64,000 bases of DNA, taken from the NCBI GenBank assembly GCA_016584305.1, contig JACEEZ010012762.1, positions 82,501 to 146,500 on the forward strand. The letters run 5' to 3'. Both the position numbers and the translations under genes were made by a program. Source of the stretch: Chionoecetes opilio (lineage: Eukaryota; Arthropoda; Malacostraca; Decapoda; Majidae). A model generated the notes under the pieces. The model was not told where the DNA came from, ran no database searches, and worked only from the letters and a program-made list of their open reading frames with translations. How positions within the stretch are numbered: the stretch's first letter is position 1; the number at the start of each line of letters is the position of its first letter. Shown one piece after another: positions 35,290-46,802 of the stretch.

Positions 35290-36040
35290 AAAAGGCAGTC
35301 ACTAATAAGAGTAGTTGATCAGCTGTCCCTGCGGCAGATTTGAAGGTGAGCCATTATGGTAACTCAGTCATTGTAAAGACAATGTTTGACAGTGGTGTAC
35401 AAAGATCCTTCATTAGTAGGGAGTTTGTTGACTTATTACAACTACCCATAATTAGTAAAGTGAACTTAGCCATTTCAGGTTTTCTTGCAATAAAGAGGCT
35501 CAACAGTTTGACATAGTTTAACTTCTAGTCCAATTAGGAAAATATAAATGTAGGGTAGCTGCTGTAGTTAATGATATTGGTATAAATTTAATTGTAAAAG
35601 GACTAAAACATAAAGCTGAAATGTTAAGGGAGAAAGGTGTTAGACTAGTTAGAAATACCTTTGAGGACGTTGATGGTCCGTTCTAACTAATTATAGGCGC
35701 GGATTATTTTGGGCGTTACCTAAGGAACGTCATCAAAAGACACAACGTCTGTGTTCACAGCACTGGGGATAAGTAATAATGGGACCCATCCCACAAAGTA
35801 TACTCACCAAGCAGAACAAGGGGAAGGTATTTCTGTTATATAGTCATGCACAACCCCTATTAATTGCCAGAATTGGAACCACTTTCTTGCCCACACCAAT
35901 TACTGAGTTATTAGATGAAAGTGATATTCCAGTTCATAATAAACATATTGCCACTAAGGAAAATCCAACTAATAATGTGTCGAGGAATTACTACCCTCAA
36001 ATTAAACACAAGATTATGGTTTAACGGCCCTACCTGGCTG
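35290..36040 (+). pseudogene. BEL/Pao protease; RT and RNase H deleted
   Basis: MFDSGVQRSFISREF carries the D-S-G active-site motif of a retroviral-type protease. LIIGADYFGRYLRNVI is the following BEL landmark, then GPIPQSILTKQN. Directly after (from about 35850) the text reads as the very end of RNase H (ENPTNNVSR), so about 2 kb coding for RT and RNase H is missing. Stops and shifts make it inactive. Confidence 0.75.
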
Positions 36041-36907
36041 AAAGAGTGTAATAATATGCCTCAACACATGGTTTATCCTAAGCCAGACGTATCTAAAAAT
36101 ATAATAAGGGAACCTGTATTGAACCCAGCTTCTGTTATAGACATTAAAAGGTTTTCCTTACTGAGCAAACTACTTAAGACTACTAATTCAGTCTTCAAAT
36201 TCATTAAGAGGGATAGCTCTGACTCCTTAAAATTTTGCATCAGAACAATACAAAAGCAGGTATTTTCAAAGGATTATCAGCCTTTAGCCTCAATCAGCCC
36301 TCATAGGAACAAATTAATCAAATCATTAGGTCTCTACCTAGATAATGAGGGTATGATTAGGTGTCGAGGACGAATTTTAAAAGCTTATCTTCCAAATACC
36401 ACCTACCATCCCATTCTAATTCAAACGCCACCATCTTACTAGATTATTGGTGGAAGAATCTCATAGGGGTTCGTTACATGGCGGAATGGCTGCCACATTA
36501 GTCGATATCAGGAAGCAATTTTGGATACAACACGGTAGACAGACAGTCAAATATTACCTCAATTCTTGTATTAGATATATTAGATATGAAGATAGACTAG
36601 TCACCTATCCAGGCCCCCCTGAACTTCCCGCTGATCGAGTGAAGCTCCTAAAACCATTTGAGGTCCACTGGTGATGACTATACAGGGGATATAATAATTT
36701 CAGGAGATAAATCTCGCCCAAAAAGCAAATGTTTGTTTGTTTATTCACTTGTGCCTCTACTAGAGCTATTCATTTTGAAGTAGCCAAAGACTTAAGAGCC
36801 GAAACCTTTATTCAAGTGTTCTGGCGGTTTGTTGGTCGGCAATCGTGTCCTCGGCGTTTGATGAGTAATTATGCTACGAACTTCATAGGTGCATCCCCTA
36901 TATTATT
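36011..36907 (+). pseudogene. BEL/Pao integrase remnant
   Basis: WFNGPTWLKE (pre-integrase landmark), then H2C2 region HRGSLHGGMAATLVDIRKQF and WIQHGRQTVKYYLNSCIRY (one of the zinc cysteines lost), then the catalytic core FTCASTRAIHFEVAKDLRAE with a later SNYATNFIGA where the second acidic residue is expected but changed. Frames break at about 36440 and 36675. Cut at 36907 by a hairpin element. Confidence 0.82.
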
Positions 36908-37011
36908 AACTAGCCGCAAAGCCGCCCTCCGGGCGGACTTTTTTACTAGCTCCTGCGGAAGGCTAGTGGTGGGCCTTCGGCCCACAGGTGGTGGGCTGGT
37001 TACTTATATAT
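36908..37011. mobile_element. GC-rich hairpin end, inverted copy of 34254-34362
   Basis: CTAGCCGCAAAGCCGCCCTC, GCTCCTGCGGAAGGCTAG and GGTGGGCCTTCGGCCCAC repeat the 34254-34362 segment in reverse. It abuts the AT-rich foldback half at 37012, and may be the terminus of that element. Confidence 0.65.
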
Positions 37012-37381
37012 TTAGTTTTCTGATAAATGAATTAGCACCATGTATAAATTAGCGTTAACTAAATAAATAACCTCATCAGTCGGGAAAATTACCCGATTGA
37101 TGATTTTATTTATTTATTTACGCTGATTTATGCATGGTTCTAATTAATATATCAGATAACGAAATATAGCAATGGAAAGCTAATAAAATTGTGCTTCTAT
37201 TGATGCCCTTCATGATAAAAGTTGACTCGCAAAGTTTTAAATGGCGAAGAGTTGAAGTGAATATTAAGTTCATGCATATTTTTTCAGAGTCTCGTAATGG
37301 CATTTCTTTTGCGTGTTTTACTGTTTTTTATTTGATAATATTATAGAACAAACATTTACGAATATTACAGTATATCATATA

Positions 37382-40163
37382 CAATAAACCCTTCATGCTC
37401 GCGGGGGTTAGGGAACAGAGACACCCGCGAGTATCGTAAATCCGCGAGCATGACATTAGTTACCCCTCCCACCCCGAAAATAGGCTTACGGTATAAAGAA
37501 AATGGATTTTGTTGCTTGAATGATAATGATAATGATAATTTGGGATGCAAATAATGCAAAATAGTATAGATTGTATATTACAGGTGTATTAAAGATTAGT
37601 AATAGGGTACTGTACTGTATAAATGTAAACAATTGTTACCGATCGATACTTACGAGTGTTTTGTTGTCGTTGTCCTTCCATATTTGGTCCTGTACCCCTA
37701 GGCCATAATCCTCCCCCCTGGTACATAACAGCTTAATGATTATGGATGATTAATTACAATGAATAGCAGAGCACAAACAAAGAAATTAAGGTAAGTAATG
37801 TACCTAGTTAAAAAAACAAATAAAGAACACCATTCTAGTAATGGAAAATTTAGAGTTAATGTTTTTACTGTAGAACAAAAAACTTTACTTTTCATTAATT
37901 CATCTTCCTGAAGATTAATTAATGAAAATGGAGTTTAAAGTATGATGAATTATGATAGATGTGCGATATTTATTGCGAGTCCTCATCCACGTTGGCACCA
38001 GGGGAGAGGGGGAGGGGGGGAGGGTCATCGAGTTCATCTATGTCAGACGACGTAGGGGAGGCTGGGTGAGGCGGTTTGGGTTGATCAGCTGGGCGTGTCA
38101 GTTTATTAAAGAATATGGTTATCTTGCTCTGTGCTTGTTGCTGCCTAAGCTGGTTCTTTAGTTCTATGTATGGTTTGATGGCAGTTTCCATTTGTCTTTT
38201 TACGATTAGAGCACGTTCCATAGATGGGTCACGCTCCACGAACCTATTTGTCAGATCTTGGATGTTTTTCAATTTGTAGAGAAATTAGAGATCAAAAGGC
38301 TGTGGTTCGTCCTGTGTGTTGTCTGTCACTTCAGTTTCCTCTTCTTCCTGCACTCTGATGATTTCTTGTAAATCTTCGTTCGTCAGCCCTTCACCAGAAT
38401 CACCTAGCAGTTCTGATTCTATTTCCGCTGCAGTCACATCCTTAAAGCCTTCACCACCGATTGCTTTGGCTAACAACACCATTTTTTTCACATCAGGTTC
38501 AGTAGTAGGCAAGCCTTTGAAGTCTTTGACTGCTGCAGGCCACACACTTTCCCAGCACGAATTCACACAGTGTTGGGACAATTCATCATGAGCCTCTTTA
38601 ATAGACTCAATGCACCCAGGAATGTTACGTTTCCTCCACATTTCTCTCATGCTCTCCTCCTCCCCACTGTCCATAGCGGTCCTCATCATGCTGAAGGTGC
38701 GTGTCGAATATTTAGACTTAAAGACCGCAATCACACCTTGGTCCATAGGTTGAATGAGGGATGTTGTGTTCTTAGGAAGAAAAACTGCCTGAACATTTGG
38801 GTCAATTTCATTCAAATCATCAGGGTGGCCCGGGCAGTTGTCCAACACAAGGAGAACTTTAAAAGTGATATTCAACTTCTCAAGGTATTTTCGTACTTCA
38901 GGAATAAAACGGTTCTTAAACCAGTCCATGAATAATTCTTTAGTCATCCATGTTTTTTTGTTTGCTTGATAGTAGACTGGCAGCAGGTTCATGTTCTGGC
39001 GAGCAAGTGCTCTGGGCTTCTTGGATGTGTGGAGGAGGAGAGGTTTGATCATGTTTCCTGCAGCATTCCCACAAAGTAAGGCAGTCACTCTCTCTTTGGA
39101 CATTTACAAGCCTGGGGCACTTTTTTCTTCTCTGGCAATGTATGTTCTGGTTGGCATCTTCTTCCACCACAGCCCAGTTTCGTCTGCATTAAAAACTTGT
39201 TCTGGTAGATAGCCTTTCTCCTCAATTATTTTGGCAAATTCAACAGGGTATGCCTTGGCTGCAACATGGTCGGCAGAGGCACTTTCTCCATTATGCTGAC
39301 ATTATTGAGGGAATATCTTTTCTTAACATTTTCGAACCACCCCTTACTGGCCGAAAATGCATGCATCTTTGGACGAGCACCACTTGCACCATTATTATCA
39401 CCACGTGCACCAGCATTGTCACCACGTGCACCAGCATTGTCACCACTTGCACCAGTATTGTCACCACTTGCACCATTGCTGTCACTGTTATTCTTCCTGA
39501 AAGTTTCATAAAGAACTTTGGCCTTTTCCCTTATGAAATCGCCACTTATTGGAATGCGGCGCCTGTTCATGTCTTCGATCCAAATGTTTAGGGCTTTTTC
39601 AGTCTTCAACAAGATTACATCTTTAATGTAATGCACAAGTTTTGCAGCATGGGGTATAGAGGAGGCTAGGGAAGCTGTAATTTCTTTTTCCTTCTTATAA
39701 ATGTACCTCACCGTCGATTCATTTACCCCATAGTGGCGGCCACAGGCAGCGTAGGACATGCCACCCTTTATTTTCTTGATTAATTCACCCTTCTCCTCTA
39801 AAGTCATCACTTTCATGTCCCTTTTGGTCTTCTTTGGTCCTTTCCCGCTTGATTGAGGCTCACCAGATTTACGTTTGTTGGCCATGTTGACGAGATATAC
39901 AAAATTAATAGCACTGCACTGTACCGACGAGAGCGGGTAAAAACAAGCTGGATTTTGTTTTACTGGCGGGAACTGGCAGCAGTGGCGGCCCTCACGCGGC
40001 TGTACGCACAAAACAATTTGCGCGCGCCATTCAAACTCCTTACTTTTCTTATTTTAAAATTATATTTAATTACCTGTATTTATTATTATTTATCCCAAGG
40101 GTTGAAAACCCACGAGTAATCAAATCCGCGAGCCTGAAACCCGCAAGCATTAAGGGTTTACTG
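37382..40163 (-). mobile_element. Full-length Tigger (pogo superfamily) transposon
   Basis: 2782 bp, ends CA(A/G)TAAACCCTT(C/A)ATGCT(C/T)GCGGG, TA on both sides. Inserted at the TA of ATCATATA|CTGATAAACC, as the uninterrupted copy at 55443-55465 shows. Carries one transposase on the minus strand. Confidence 0.95.
38285..39885 (-). pseudogene. Tigger transposase, one frameshift and one stop
   Basis: Likely start ATG at 39885 (MANKRKSGEPQSS), about 530 codons, normal for Tigger. Domains: basic N-terminus; psq-type helix-turn-helix (TLEEKGELIKKIKGGMSYAA, NESTVRYIYKKE); CENP-B-like second HTH (IWIEDMNRRRIPISGDFIRE); DDE core with NADETG (first D), LLVLDNCPGHP (second D) and IQPMDQGVIAVFK (third D). 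The frame breaks once near 39270 (before SASADHVAAKAYP) and a TAA stop sits at 39104-39106. All three catalytic acids remain. Recently active by look. Confidence 0.93.
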
Positions 40164-40194
40164 TATACTGATAAACCAGTCTATATGATGCGTA

Positions 40195-40332
<138 letters not shown>

Positions 40333-40492
40333 TCCGAGCGGCCCTCAGACTTCAGGGCAAGTTCAGGCCCATGTGCAACAGGCCGATATTCCGTGCGCAG
40401 TCCAGGTATACAGTGGTCTATGATTATACATAACCTCATATTGGGGGGTCTTATCACCTGAAGCAGAACTTCACTTTTGGTCGACCCCCAGT

Positions 40493-41219
40493 TGTGGAAA
40501 TTATTCACTATACCACATTCAATTAATAGAGTGGTAGTTTTGTCTCCACCCTTTGTAATGAGGGAGGTTTTGTTTCTCTTCCCTGTAGGGGAAGAGTAGT
40601 AATGTAAGAGAGTTACAATGGTATCGGGTATGAATTAAGGTAATTTAAGTAAAAAATAAGTATTGGGATATGGTAAATAAACAATCCCAGTGGTATTGAC
40701 CATTGCCACCTTGATTAGAAACGACTGGTTTGGGTGTAAGCAACCGTTGTTATATTTTTGCCTCAGATACGTTGACATGTAGATATGTAGGTATTTGTGG
40801 CGGCTCCGCTGCCCTCGGTTCAATTCAGTCCACTCAGATTCCACAGAAGCAAGATAGGCATTAACCTCTTGCTAGCTTCTCTAAGACGAGAAGTTGTATA
40901 CATCAACTTGTATATATAAGTGAAAAACCAAGGACGTGTCCTGGCAACACACCGACTATCCCGCCGCGTCACTTAAGCCGGGTTGATAGTCCTGACGCCC
41001 GATGCCGAAACACTCAACTCCGTCGTTCCCTGCGGGCCTGAATACCGTCCGTGTAATATTTGATGAAATCCTCCAAGCCATTTCGACCCTCCCATACACC
41101 TGATAAGTGCCTAAGTTAGTGCTAGCTGGGATGTTGTGTTGTTGTGTCGGGAATATATAGGTTGGGTATTTTGGAGGGAGGAATTCAATTCCATCATTTC
41201 TGTATCATGATTTTTTACT
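40493..41219 (+). repeat. 3' LTR of the BEL/Pao element, uninterrupted
   Basis: 727 bp, TGTGGAAATTATTCACTATA to GATTTTTTACT, followed by ATCTT. No nested insertion. It contains the pre-insertion versions of the sites hit in the 5' LTR. Its last pyrimidine run lies 9-24 bp before the exon 9 acceptor AG. Confidence 0.9.
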
Positions 41220-41235
41220 ATCTTGTGTATTTCAG

Positions 41236-41365
41236 AAGGAGTCTTTCATCTCTCAAGGACATGAGCCAGGAGGGCGGCAAGGAAGCCCATCGTGACCTTG
41301 TGTCAAAGGCGAACTGTGGCGTAGAGAAGGGAGAGGAGGACCTGCAGCTCACAGAAACATCAGAG
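41236..41365 (+). CDS. Tudor-gene exon 9: acidic/Ser linker
   Basis: The first base completes the split Arg codon, then 43 codons (388-431, RRSLSSLKDMSQEGGKEAHR and on), polar, acidic and probably disordered. The acceptor GTGTATTTCAG (41225-41235) follows directly after the 3' target duplication (41220-41224) of a BEL/Pao retrotransposon. Donor GAG|GTTTGA at 41366, phase 0. Assigned mainly by phase continuity on both sides and by sequence character, as low-complexity linkers do not carry family signatures. Confidence 0.7.
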
Positions 41366-42546
41366 GTTTGAATGTTTCATGTGGGGAGTGAGCCACAAGG
41401 GCTCCCAAGGGTAGCCAGTCCAGTAGAATGACACAAGGTCTGAAATGTGTGCAGTTGTTTATGATGTAAAATGTGCATATCTCTGAAGGAAGTACTTATT
41501 GGACAAACAGGCATAGGTCAAGGCTGGCACCAAATATGATTTGTGTATTAATATTACTAATAGAAGACCCCTGAAACCAAGACAAGCTTGGATCAAGAGT
41601 TGCCTCAGTACTGCCTTCCTTCATGAGTCTGAGTCAGTTACTGCAGACTAAATCCTTTGCTCACGATGGCACTGTATGGGATCTTTTCAAGGACTTTATT
41701 TAGGAGTCATAGATGCTTTTTTTATGCACAGCATATTTATTTGCATTCTGTGCATGGTAAGGCTTTCATAATGAAGGTTTTAACGTATCTTAATGTATTC
41801 AATTTGAGTCTGAAAATATGTTCTCAGTGTACTGCCAAGAAGGCCCATAAGTCATGAATTCTATTTTGTCTTCTTCAAAATCAACAAACTGTTGACAACA
41901 AAATTAAATTAGTTCCAACATATTTTTGGTTTCACCTAGTTCTTTCTTCTACTCTACCCTCTTCCCGTATTCCCTATCTATATTTAGTTTTTCTTAGTAT
42001 TTTGTCTTCATTTTCCTTAGTTGGCTTTGGAGATATCACTGTATTCATATACATGCTGTATATCATAAATGAATGATACCTTAAAAAGCTGAAGTGAAAA
42101 TGGATCCAGGATGTGCCTCCCACACACTGCTGGGCAACACTATTCCAAGGGTTGGTGGAAGACCTCCTTAGTTGCCAAAGCATATCGGAAGGTTTCTTGT
42201 AGTGTTGACAAGAGTAGGTTGGTGGACATGAGGGATGCTCAGTCATTGGTGAGAAAGTATGCACAATACAGCAAGGCTACTGGATTAGAGGACTCGATGA
42301 AGTCATGACTAGGTGGAAGGCATTTAGCATTAATTAGTTAACTCAATTGAGTAAGGTAATGAACCAATACTCTTGAAAGGAAGGCTTGGTAATGAATATA
42401 AATTAGTGTATGCTGTACAATGAACTAACCAGATGCGTGTGTTGTCAGCTTGTTATGGCAATGAAGGCTCGCTTAATCTTCAAACACACAGGTGAAGCTT
42501 GAACGTGATATCGTAGTATGTCTGTTGTCATGTCTCTCCCATTGCC
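41366..42546. other. Intron 9, nothing recognised before the hAT MITE
   Basis: Ordinary AT-rich DNA. No terminal repeats, frames or RNA motifs seen. Confidence 0.45.
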
Positions 42547-42554
42547 TCCTACAC

Positions 42555-43048
42555 CAGTGTTCTTCAAACATTTTTCATCGCGACCCAGTTTGATTTTATA
42601 CATTACATTCACGACCCTATTATACTTCTAGCTGCTTTCTCTTTCCGATGTGATTTATTTTGTACAATTACATACATACATATGCATATAAATCTGCATA
42701 CATATATACATACATACATGCATCTATGCATTCAAAATGATTGCATATGTTTGAGTGTGCCAATGTAAATTTTATCAATTAAAAGTATTTAAAAAATATG
42801 TAGAAGTGTTCTGTAAATTGTAACTACGTAAGTAGAGAAAAATAGTATTCATTGATTGACAAGTGGAAATGCGTACAAGTCCTGCCTTCTCCCATCAGCA
42901 TAACACAGCATTCTCTCTCTCTTGCTCTCTCTCTTATTAATGCATTTCACATATTGATTATATAATTATCAGTTTACGACATGGCGACCCACTGAGCAAA
43001 GGCTTGCGACCCAGTATTGGGTCGCGACCCGTACGTTGAAGAACCCTG
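42555..43048. mobile_element. hAT-like MITE with 8-bp target duplication
   Basis: 494 bp. TCCTACAC (42547-42554) | CAGTGTTCTTCAAAC ... GTTGAAGAACCCTG | TCCTACAC (43049-43056), a perfect 8-bp duplication. CGCGACCC follows inside both ends. No transposase. Confidence 0.93.
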
Positions 43049-43286
43049 TCCTACACCATACAGAACAGAACCAATAGTTAAACAGAATGAAAAATGGGAA
43101 TGAAATGATATAGTCTTTATTGTGTTAATCACTAACTCTTGTTTTCTAATCTCGATGTAGTCATTATCAGCATAATCTGGATAAAACTTAAGAGACCAAC
43201 AAGCTATGGTGTGATGAAGCCGCCTTGGCAGCTCTTTTACCACAACTTGTACGATACTAAAGGAGCAACTCTGACTATTTTTCCAG

Positions 43287-43446
43287 GACGATGAGAGTGA
43301 GATCAGCACCAGGTCAGGCACCACCACCACCTCTGTTGCCGCACACGAGGGCTGGATGCTGCCACCTCCACCCACTGACCTCACCTTCCTGGCCAAAGCT
43401 TCTTATGTGGACAATGAGGGAAACATCTTCCTACAGCCCAAGACTA
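43287..43446 (+). CDS. Tudor-gene exon 10: lead-in to Tudor 3
   Basis: Residues 432-484 plus one base. An acidic/Thr-rich start (DDESEISTRSGTTTTS) is followed by LPPPPTDLTFLAKASYVD and NEGNIFLQP, the classical 'P......F.A.V.yVd..G.i.lq' opening of an extended Tudor unit. Acceptor TATTTTTCCAG at 43286, donor ACTA|GTGAGT at 43447, phase 1. Confidence 0.85.
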
Positions 43447-43789
43447 GTGAGTGTCCTGCCCTCATGACCCTCTCATAGCTGGTCTTGATAGATAGGAAAT
43501 GGGACAGTTCAATAATGTGCTAACTAAAGCTTCCTAGTGACTCAAATACAGGAGACTATAATATACATCACATGCAGCCTAGGGATGTTGATGGTGCATT
43601 GATTATTGGCGATGCTGGTACAGCCTCCTTCACCACTGTTTGATGGTCATGTTTCTATAATTAGTTTTTCATCCTTTTGTACCGAATGCAGACACAAGTA
43701 TATACTCCTCTATCCTTCAAATGTCTAGTCTGATCTGTATGAGAATATTAAAGCACAGTGAAGGTTAACAATCTATTCTTTAAGTAAAT
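43447..43789. other. Start of intron 10, nothing recognised
   Basis: No feature between exon 10 and the SINE. Confidence 0.4.
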
Positions 43790-44090
43790 AAAGGTAAAGT
43801 TTGGGGCATACGCTATGCTGCGCCTGGCCTCGGTGCTCTTCTCCGTCACATTAGCCTTTGAGCCTGTGGTGGGTGACAACCTGTTACCCCGGGACACAGG
43901 GCTAGTGTGACATCCGGGTTACCACAGTTACCTTCCCCAGGTTTCTCCAAGCACCCTTTTATCAACCCCGAATGGGGGAATGAACAGCTTTGTGAGCTGG
44001 CCGCCGACTTGCTCTGGCCCAGATTCGAACCAGGGCCCACAGATTCGTAGCTAGGCGCGCTGGCCACTACACGGAGGCGAATGGTAAAGT
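43790..44090 (-). repeat. tRNA-derived SINE
   Basis: On the minus strand the head reads GTGTAGTGGCCAGCGCGCC (A-box-like TGGCCAGCGCGCC) and GGCCCTGGTTCGAATCTGGG (B box GGTTCGAATCT), the two internal RNA polymerase III promoter boxes, then a tRNA-unrelated body and a GTATGCCCC/AAACTTTACC tail. Flanks share AAAGTAAA-type sequence. Confidence 0.75.
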
Positions 44091-44143
44091 AAGTAAAGTA
44101 TATAGCTGCTATATTTATTTGATAGTGTCATATCCTCCCACAG

Positions 44144-44295
44144 ATGCAGAATTAGTCAAATTTGTTCGGGACAGCCTGACAGTGCGGTTCGTTGGGAGCA
44201 GCCCCGGGGACAACGACCTGTGCTGGCAGCCTGGGGACCCGGTGGCTGCCTGGTATCACCAGGACAAGAAGTGGCACCGTGCCACTGTTAATGGG
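44144..44295 (+). CDS. Tudor-gene exon 11: first half of Tudor 3
   Basis: Residues 485-535. WQPGDPVAAWYHQDKKWHRA gives 'GD.V.A.y..D.kWhRA', the first half of a canonical Tudor. Acceptor TCCTCCCACAG at 44143. No GT donor gives the right phase: GTAGAG at 44301 would need phase 1, and GTTAAT at 44287 would cut four needed residues. GGG|GCAAGT at 44296 fits the GC-donor consensus and joins in phase 0 to exon 12, with 19 residues between the WHRA tryptophan and the DYGN aspartate. Confidence 0.8.
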
Positions 44296-44324
44296 GCAAG
44301 TAGAGAAAAGGAGTAATGTAAATG

Positions 44325-45580
44325 TTATTCCTACTTCTTTCTGTTTAACGTCAGTTTTCCCCGTAATTTTCATGAGGTTAAACTGCCGATGATACCCTTC
44401 CAAATATCTCTATCCATTGCCTCAACTTCCTCAATGCCCAATGCTGCCAGATCCTCTTCAACACACTGCCTCCATGTCTTCCTTGGCCTGCCCGGTGGAC
44501 GGCGACCTGGAACCTCCACTCTTAACAACTCTCCCCAATGCCTCCCCATATTCTCTCCTCTTTACGTGCCCAAACCAAACCATCTCCATCGCCATTCTCT
44601 CAGCAATGTATTCAGCTCCTTCAATCCACATTTTCTTGCCACCTCTTCACTGGACACTATATCTCTCCATGTGATCCCAGTCATATATCTCAACATTCTC
44701 CAATCACACCCAACCAACACCTCCAACTTTTTCGTCAAAGCCCATATCTCAGAACCATACAGCAAAACTGATCTTATACATGCCTCAAATAGTCTTCCTC
44801 GGTTTTTCAGTGGAATACTCTTGTTTATCAGCAGTTCCGCTATCTCTTTCCACTTCATCCATGTAGTTGCTACTCGTTTTCTTACTGCTCTCTCCACTCC
44901 ACCCTCGCTATCTAACATGTCACCAAGATAACAAAGCTGTTTCACTTCTTCTATTACATCACCATTCACTTCTATAGTTCCTTAATTCTTCCTTTTCTGG
45001 CGGCCCCCTCTGTTGATTCTTCTTATACAAACTGGACAGCAGAAATCTACCACCCATTCAGGTTTCCTAGTCAAGAACATCTTTTATGGCACCACTTGTC
45101 ACATTACATGCATCGAATAGAGTTTACTCCTACTCCACTACCGCACACTCCGCAGGGAAACCTTACCACTTGTATATGTTGCTCTATTTTCTTCCCTGTT
45201 ACCGTCATCTTCGTCTTGGACATATTCACCTTCAGACCTCTTCTCTCCATTGCTTGTTTCCAATCTATAAATCTCCTCTCAACTTCCTCCTTTGTCTCAG
45301 CTGTCAAGACTAAAACATCTGCATATAGCAGCTCCCATAGATCTCCTGCTTTGCATTCCTTTGTGGCCTTTTTCATCACTACCACAAACAAAAGAGGACT
45401 GAGAACTAAGCCTTGATGCACCCCCACACCTATCTCAAAGGCATCTGATGTTCCTCCAGCTACTCGCACCTATGATCTCGATCCTTCATACAGTGCCATT
45501 ACAAACCTTACAAGCCTCTTTGGTACCATTTGTTTCCGTAATGGCCATCTAAATTGTCCTTGGAATCCTGTCCAATAAGA
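44325..45580 (-). pseudogene. L2/CR1-type LINE reverse transcriptase remnant
   Basis: Minus strand: GVGVHQGLVLSPLLFVVVMK (RT motif 'QG..LSPLLF') and ELLYADVLVLTAETKEEVER (the usual YADDLVL with the second D changed to V, so inactive) at 45104-45469. Then VKQLCYLGDMLDSEGGVERA and LYGSEIWALTKKLEVLVGCD at 44562-44969. The gap between the two frames is shifted. The 3' end near 44325 lies only about 30 bp past exon 11. Confidence 0.85.
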
Positions 45581-45960
45581 ACATAAGACCATAAGAAAAT
45601 ATGGAAGCTACAAGAGCCGCGAGACCTACACGAGGTAGTTCCTGTTACTTAACACTATCTACCTCCACCTTACATCCCCATCCATGAAATTGTCTAGCCT
45701 CCTTTTAAAGCTCTATTGACTCCGCACTAACTATCTGACGACTGAGTCCATTCTAATCATTTACCACCCTATTTGTGGACCAATTTTCTCTATTTCCTTA
45801 ATCTACGCTTTTGTAGTTGAATCCGTTACTTCTTGTTCTACCCTGATTACTAGCCGTAAGAACTTTTCCTACATCTCCATTATTATATCCCTTAACCACT
45901 TAAAAACTTCTATCAGATCGCCAGATCTTTTAATTTATATCTTTTTACATTAAAAAAATG
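45581..45960 (-). pseudogene. CR1-like LINE 3' end fragment
   Basis: Antisense copy of the 9119-9560 tail: GTAGTTCCTGTTACTTAACA, TCTAGCCTCCTTTTAAAGC, CTTAACCACTTAAAAACTTC. Degenerate. Confidence 0.75.
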
Positions 45961-46802
45961 TTGTTTGCATATATATATTTATATAAAGCTTTAGTATAAC
46001 TTCAGCACTTCTAATTTTAACACTGTTGCAACAAATGTCTTTTCCAGATCCACCAACACATTATACAGCCTTTTCTTATTGTTCATATTAACTGGTAAAA
46101 AGTCTTGAACTGCACCTGATTTCATAATTGACTTTTATTCCTTCAAGAGAGTAGTATCATGGCATCTCTCAAACTATATTGTCCGACCCTTGAATCTGTC
46201 ACTACAGTAAACCCTCTCTAATTCTAACTAATTGGGGGGAGACCTGGGTCGAATTAGCCGAAAACTCGAATAATACGATTGTTATCTCTAGACCCCCCCC
46301 CCCCCCCTCCCCCACACACACACAATATGAACTCGCTCAAACATGCCAAAGCAGCACAGATTGTATTACTTGTACTCACCAAAACATGGCTAATACTGAA
46401 GTCTTGAAATGCAGAACTACTGTACACTGAGCACTCAAGCGTCACAGATAGCGTCTTCAGGCACGGGCTGCATTAATTAATGCAATGCAAACGGGTGGAC
46501 ACGGTGGCGCACGGTGACGTAGGCATACAGTATGCCTAGTGCAAGCTGCCCCCGCACTACAAATCTGGGAGGTGGATCGCCACTAAGTTGCCAGCTCGCG
46601 CCACAATAAGGGGATGTAAACAAAGGGCAAAGAAAGCCTCTCCTCATTGCTCTCCTCTTCTTGCCTCTTTAATATTTAAATTCCTGCTGCTATAACTTCT
46701 GCTGCATCAAATACAGGGTCATCAACAAGTTATTCTTCAACAATAGGAATAGCCACAGATATAAATTTCGGCAGCTGCCATCTTGAGGCCTCTTCCATTA
46801 GC

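Noticed and set aside
39250..39591. Repeated Cys/Thr frame opposite the Tigger transposase
   Set aside because: Antisense of a short Gly-Ala-Asn-Asp repeat in the transposase; shadow frame.
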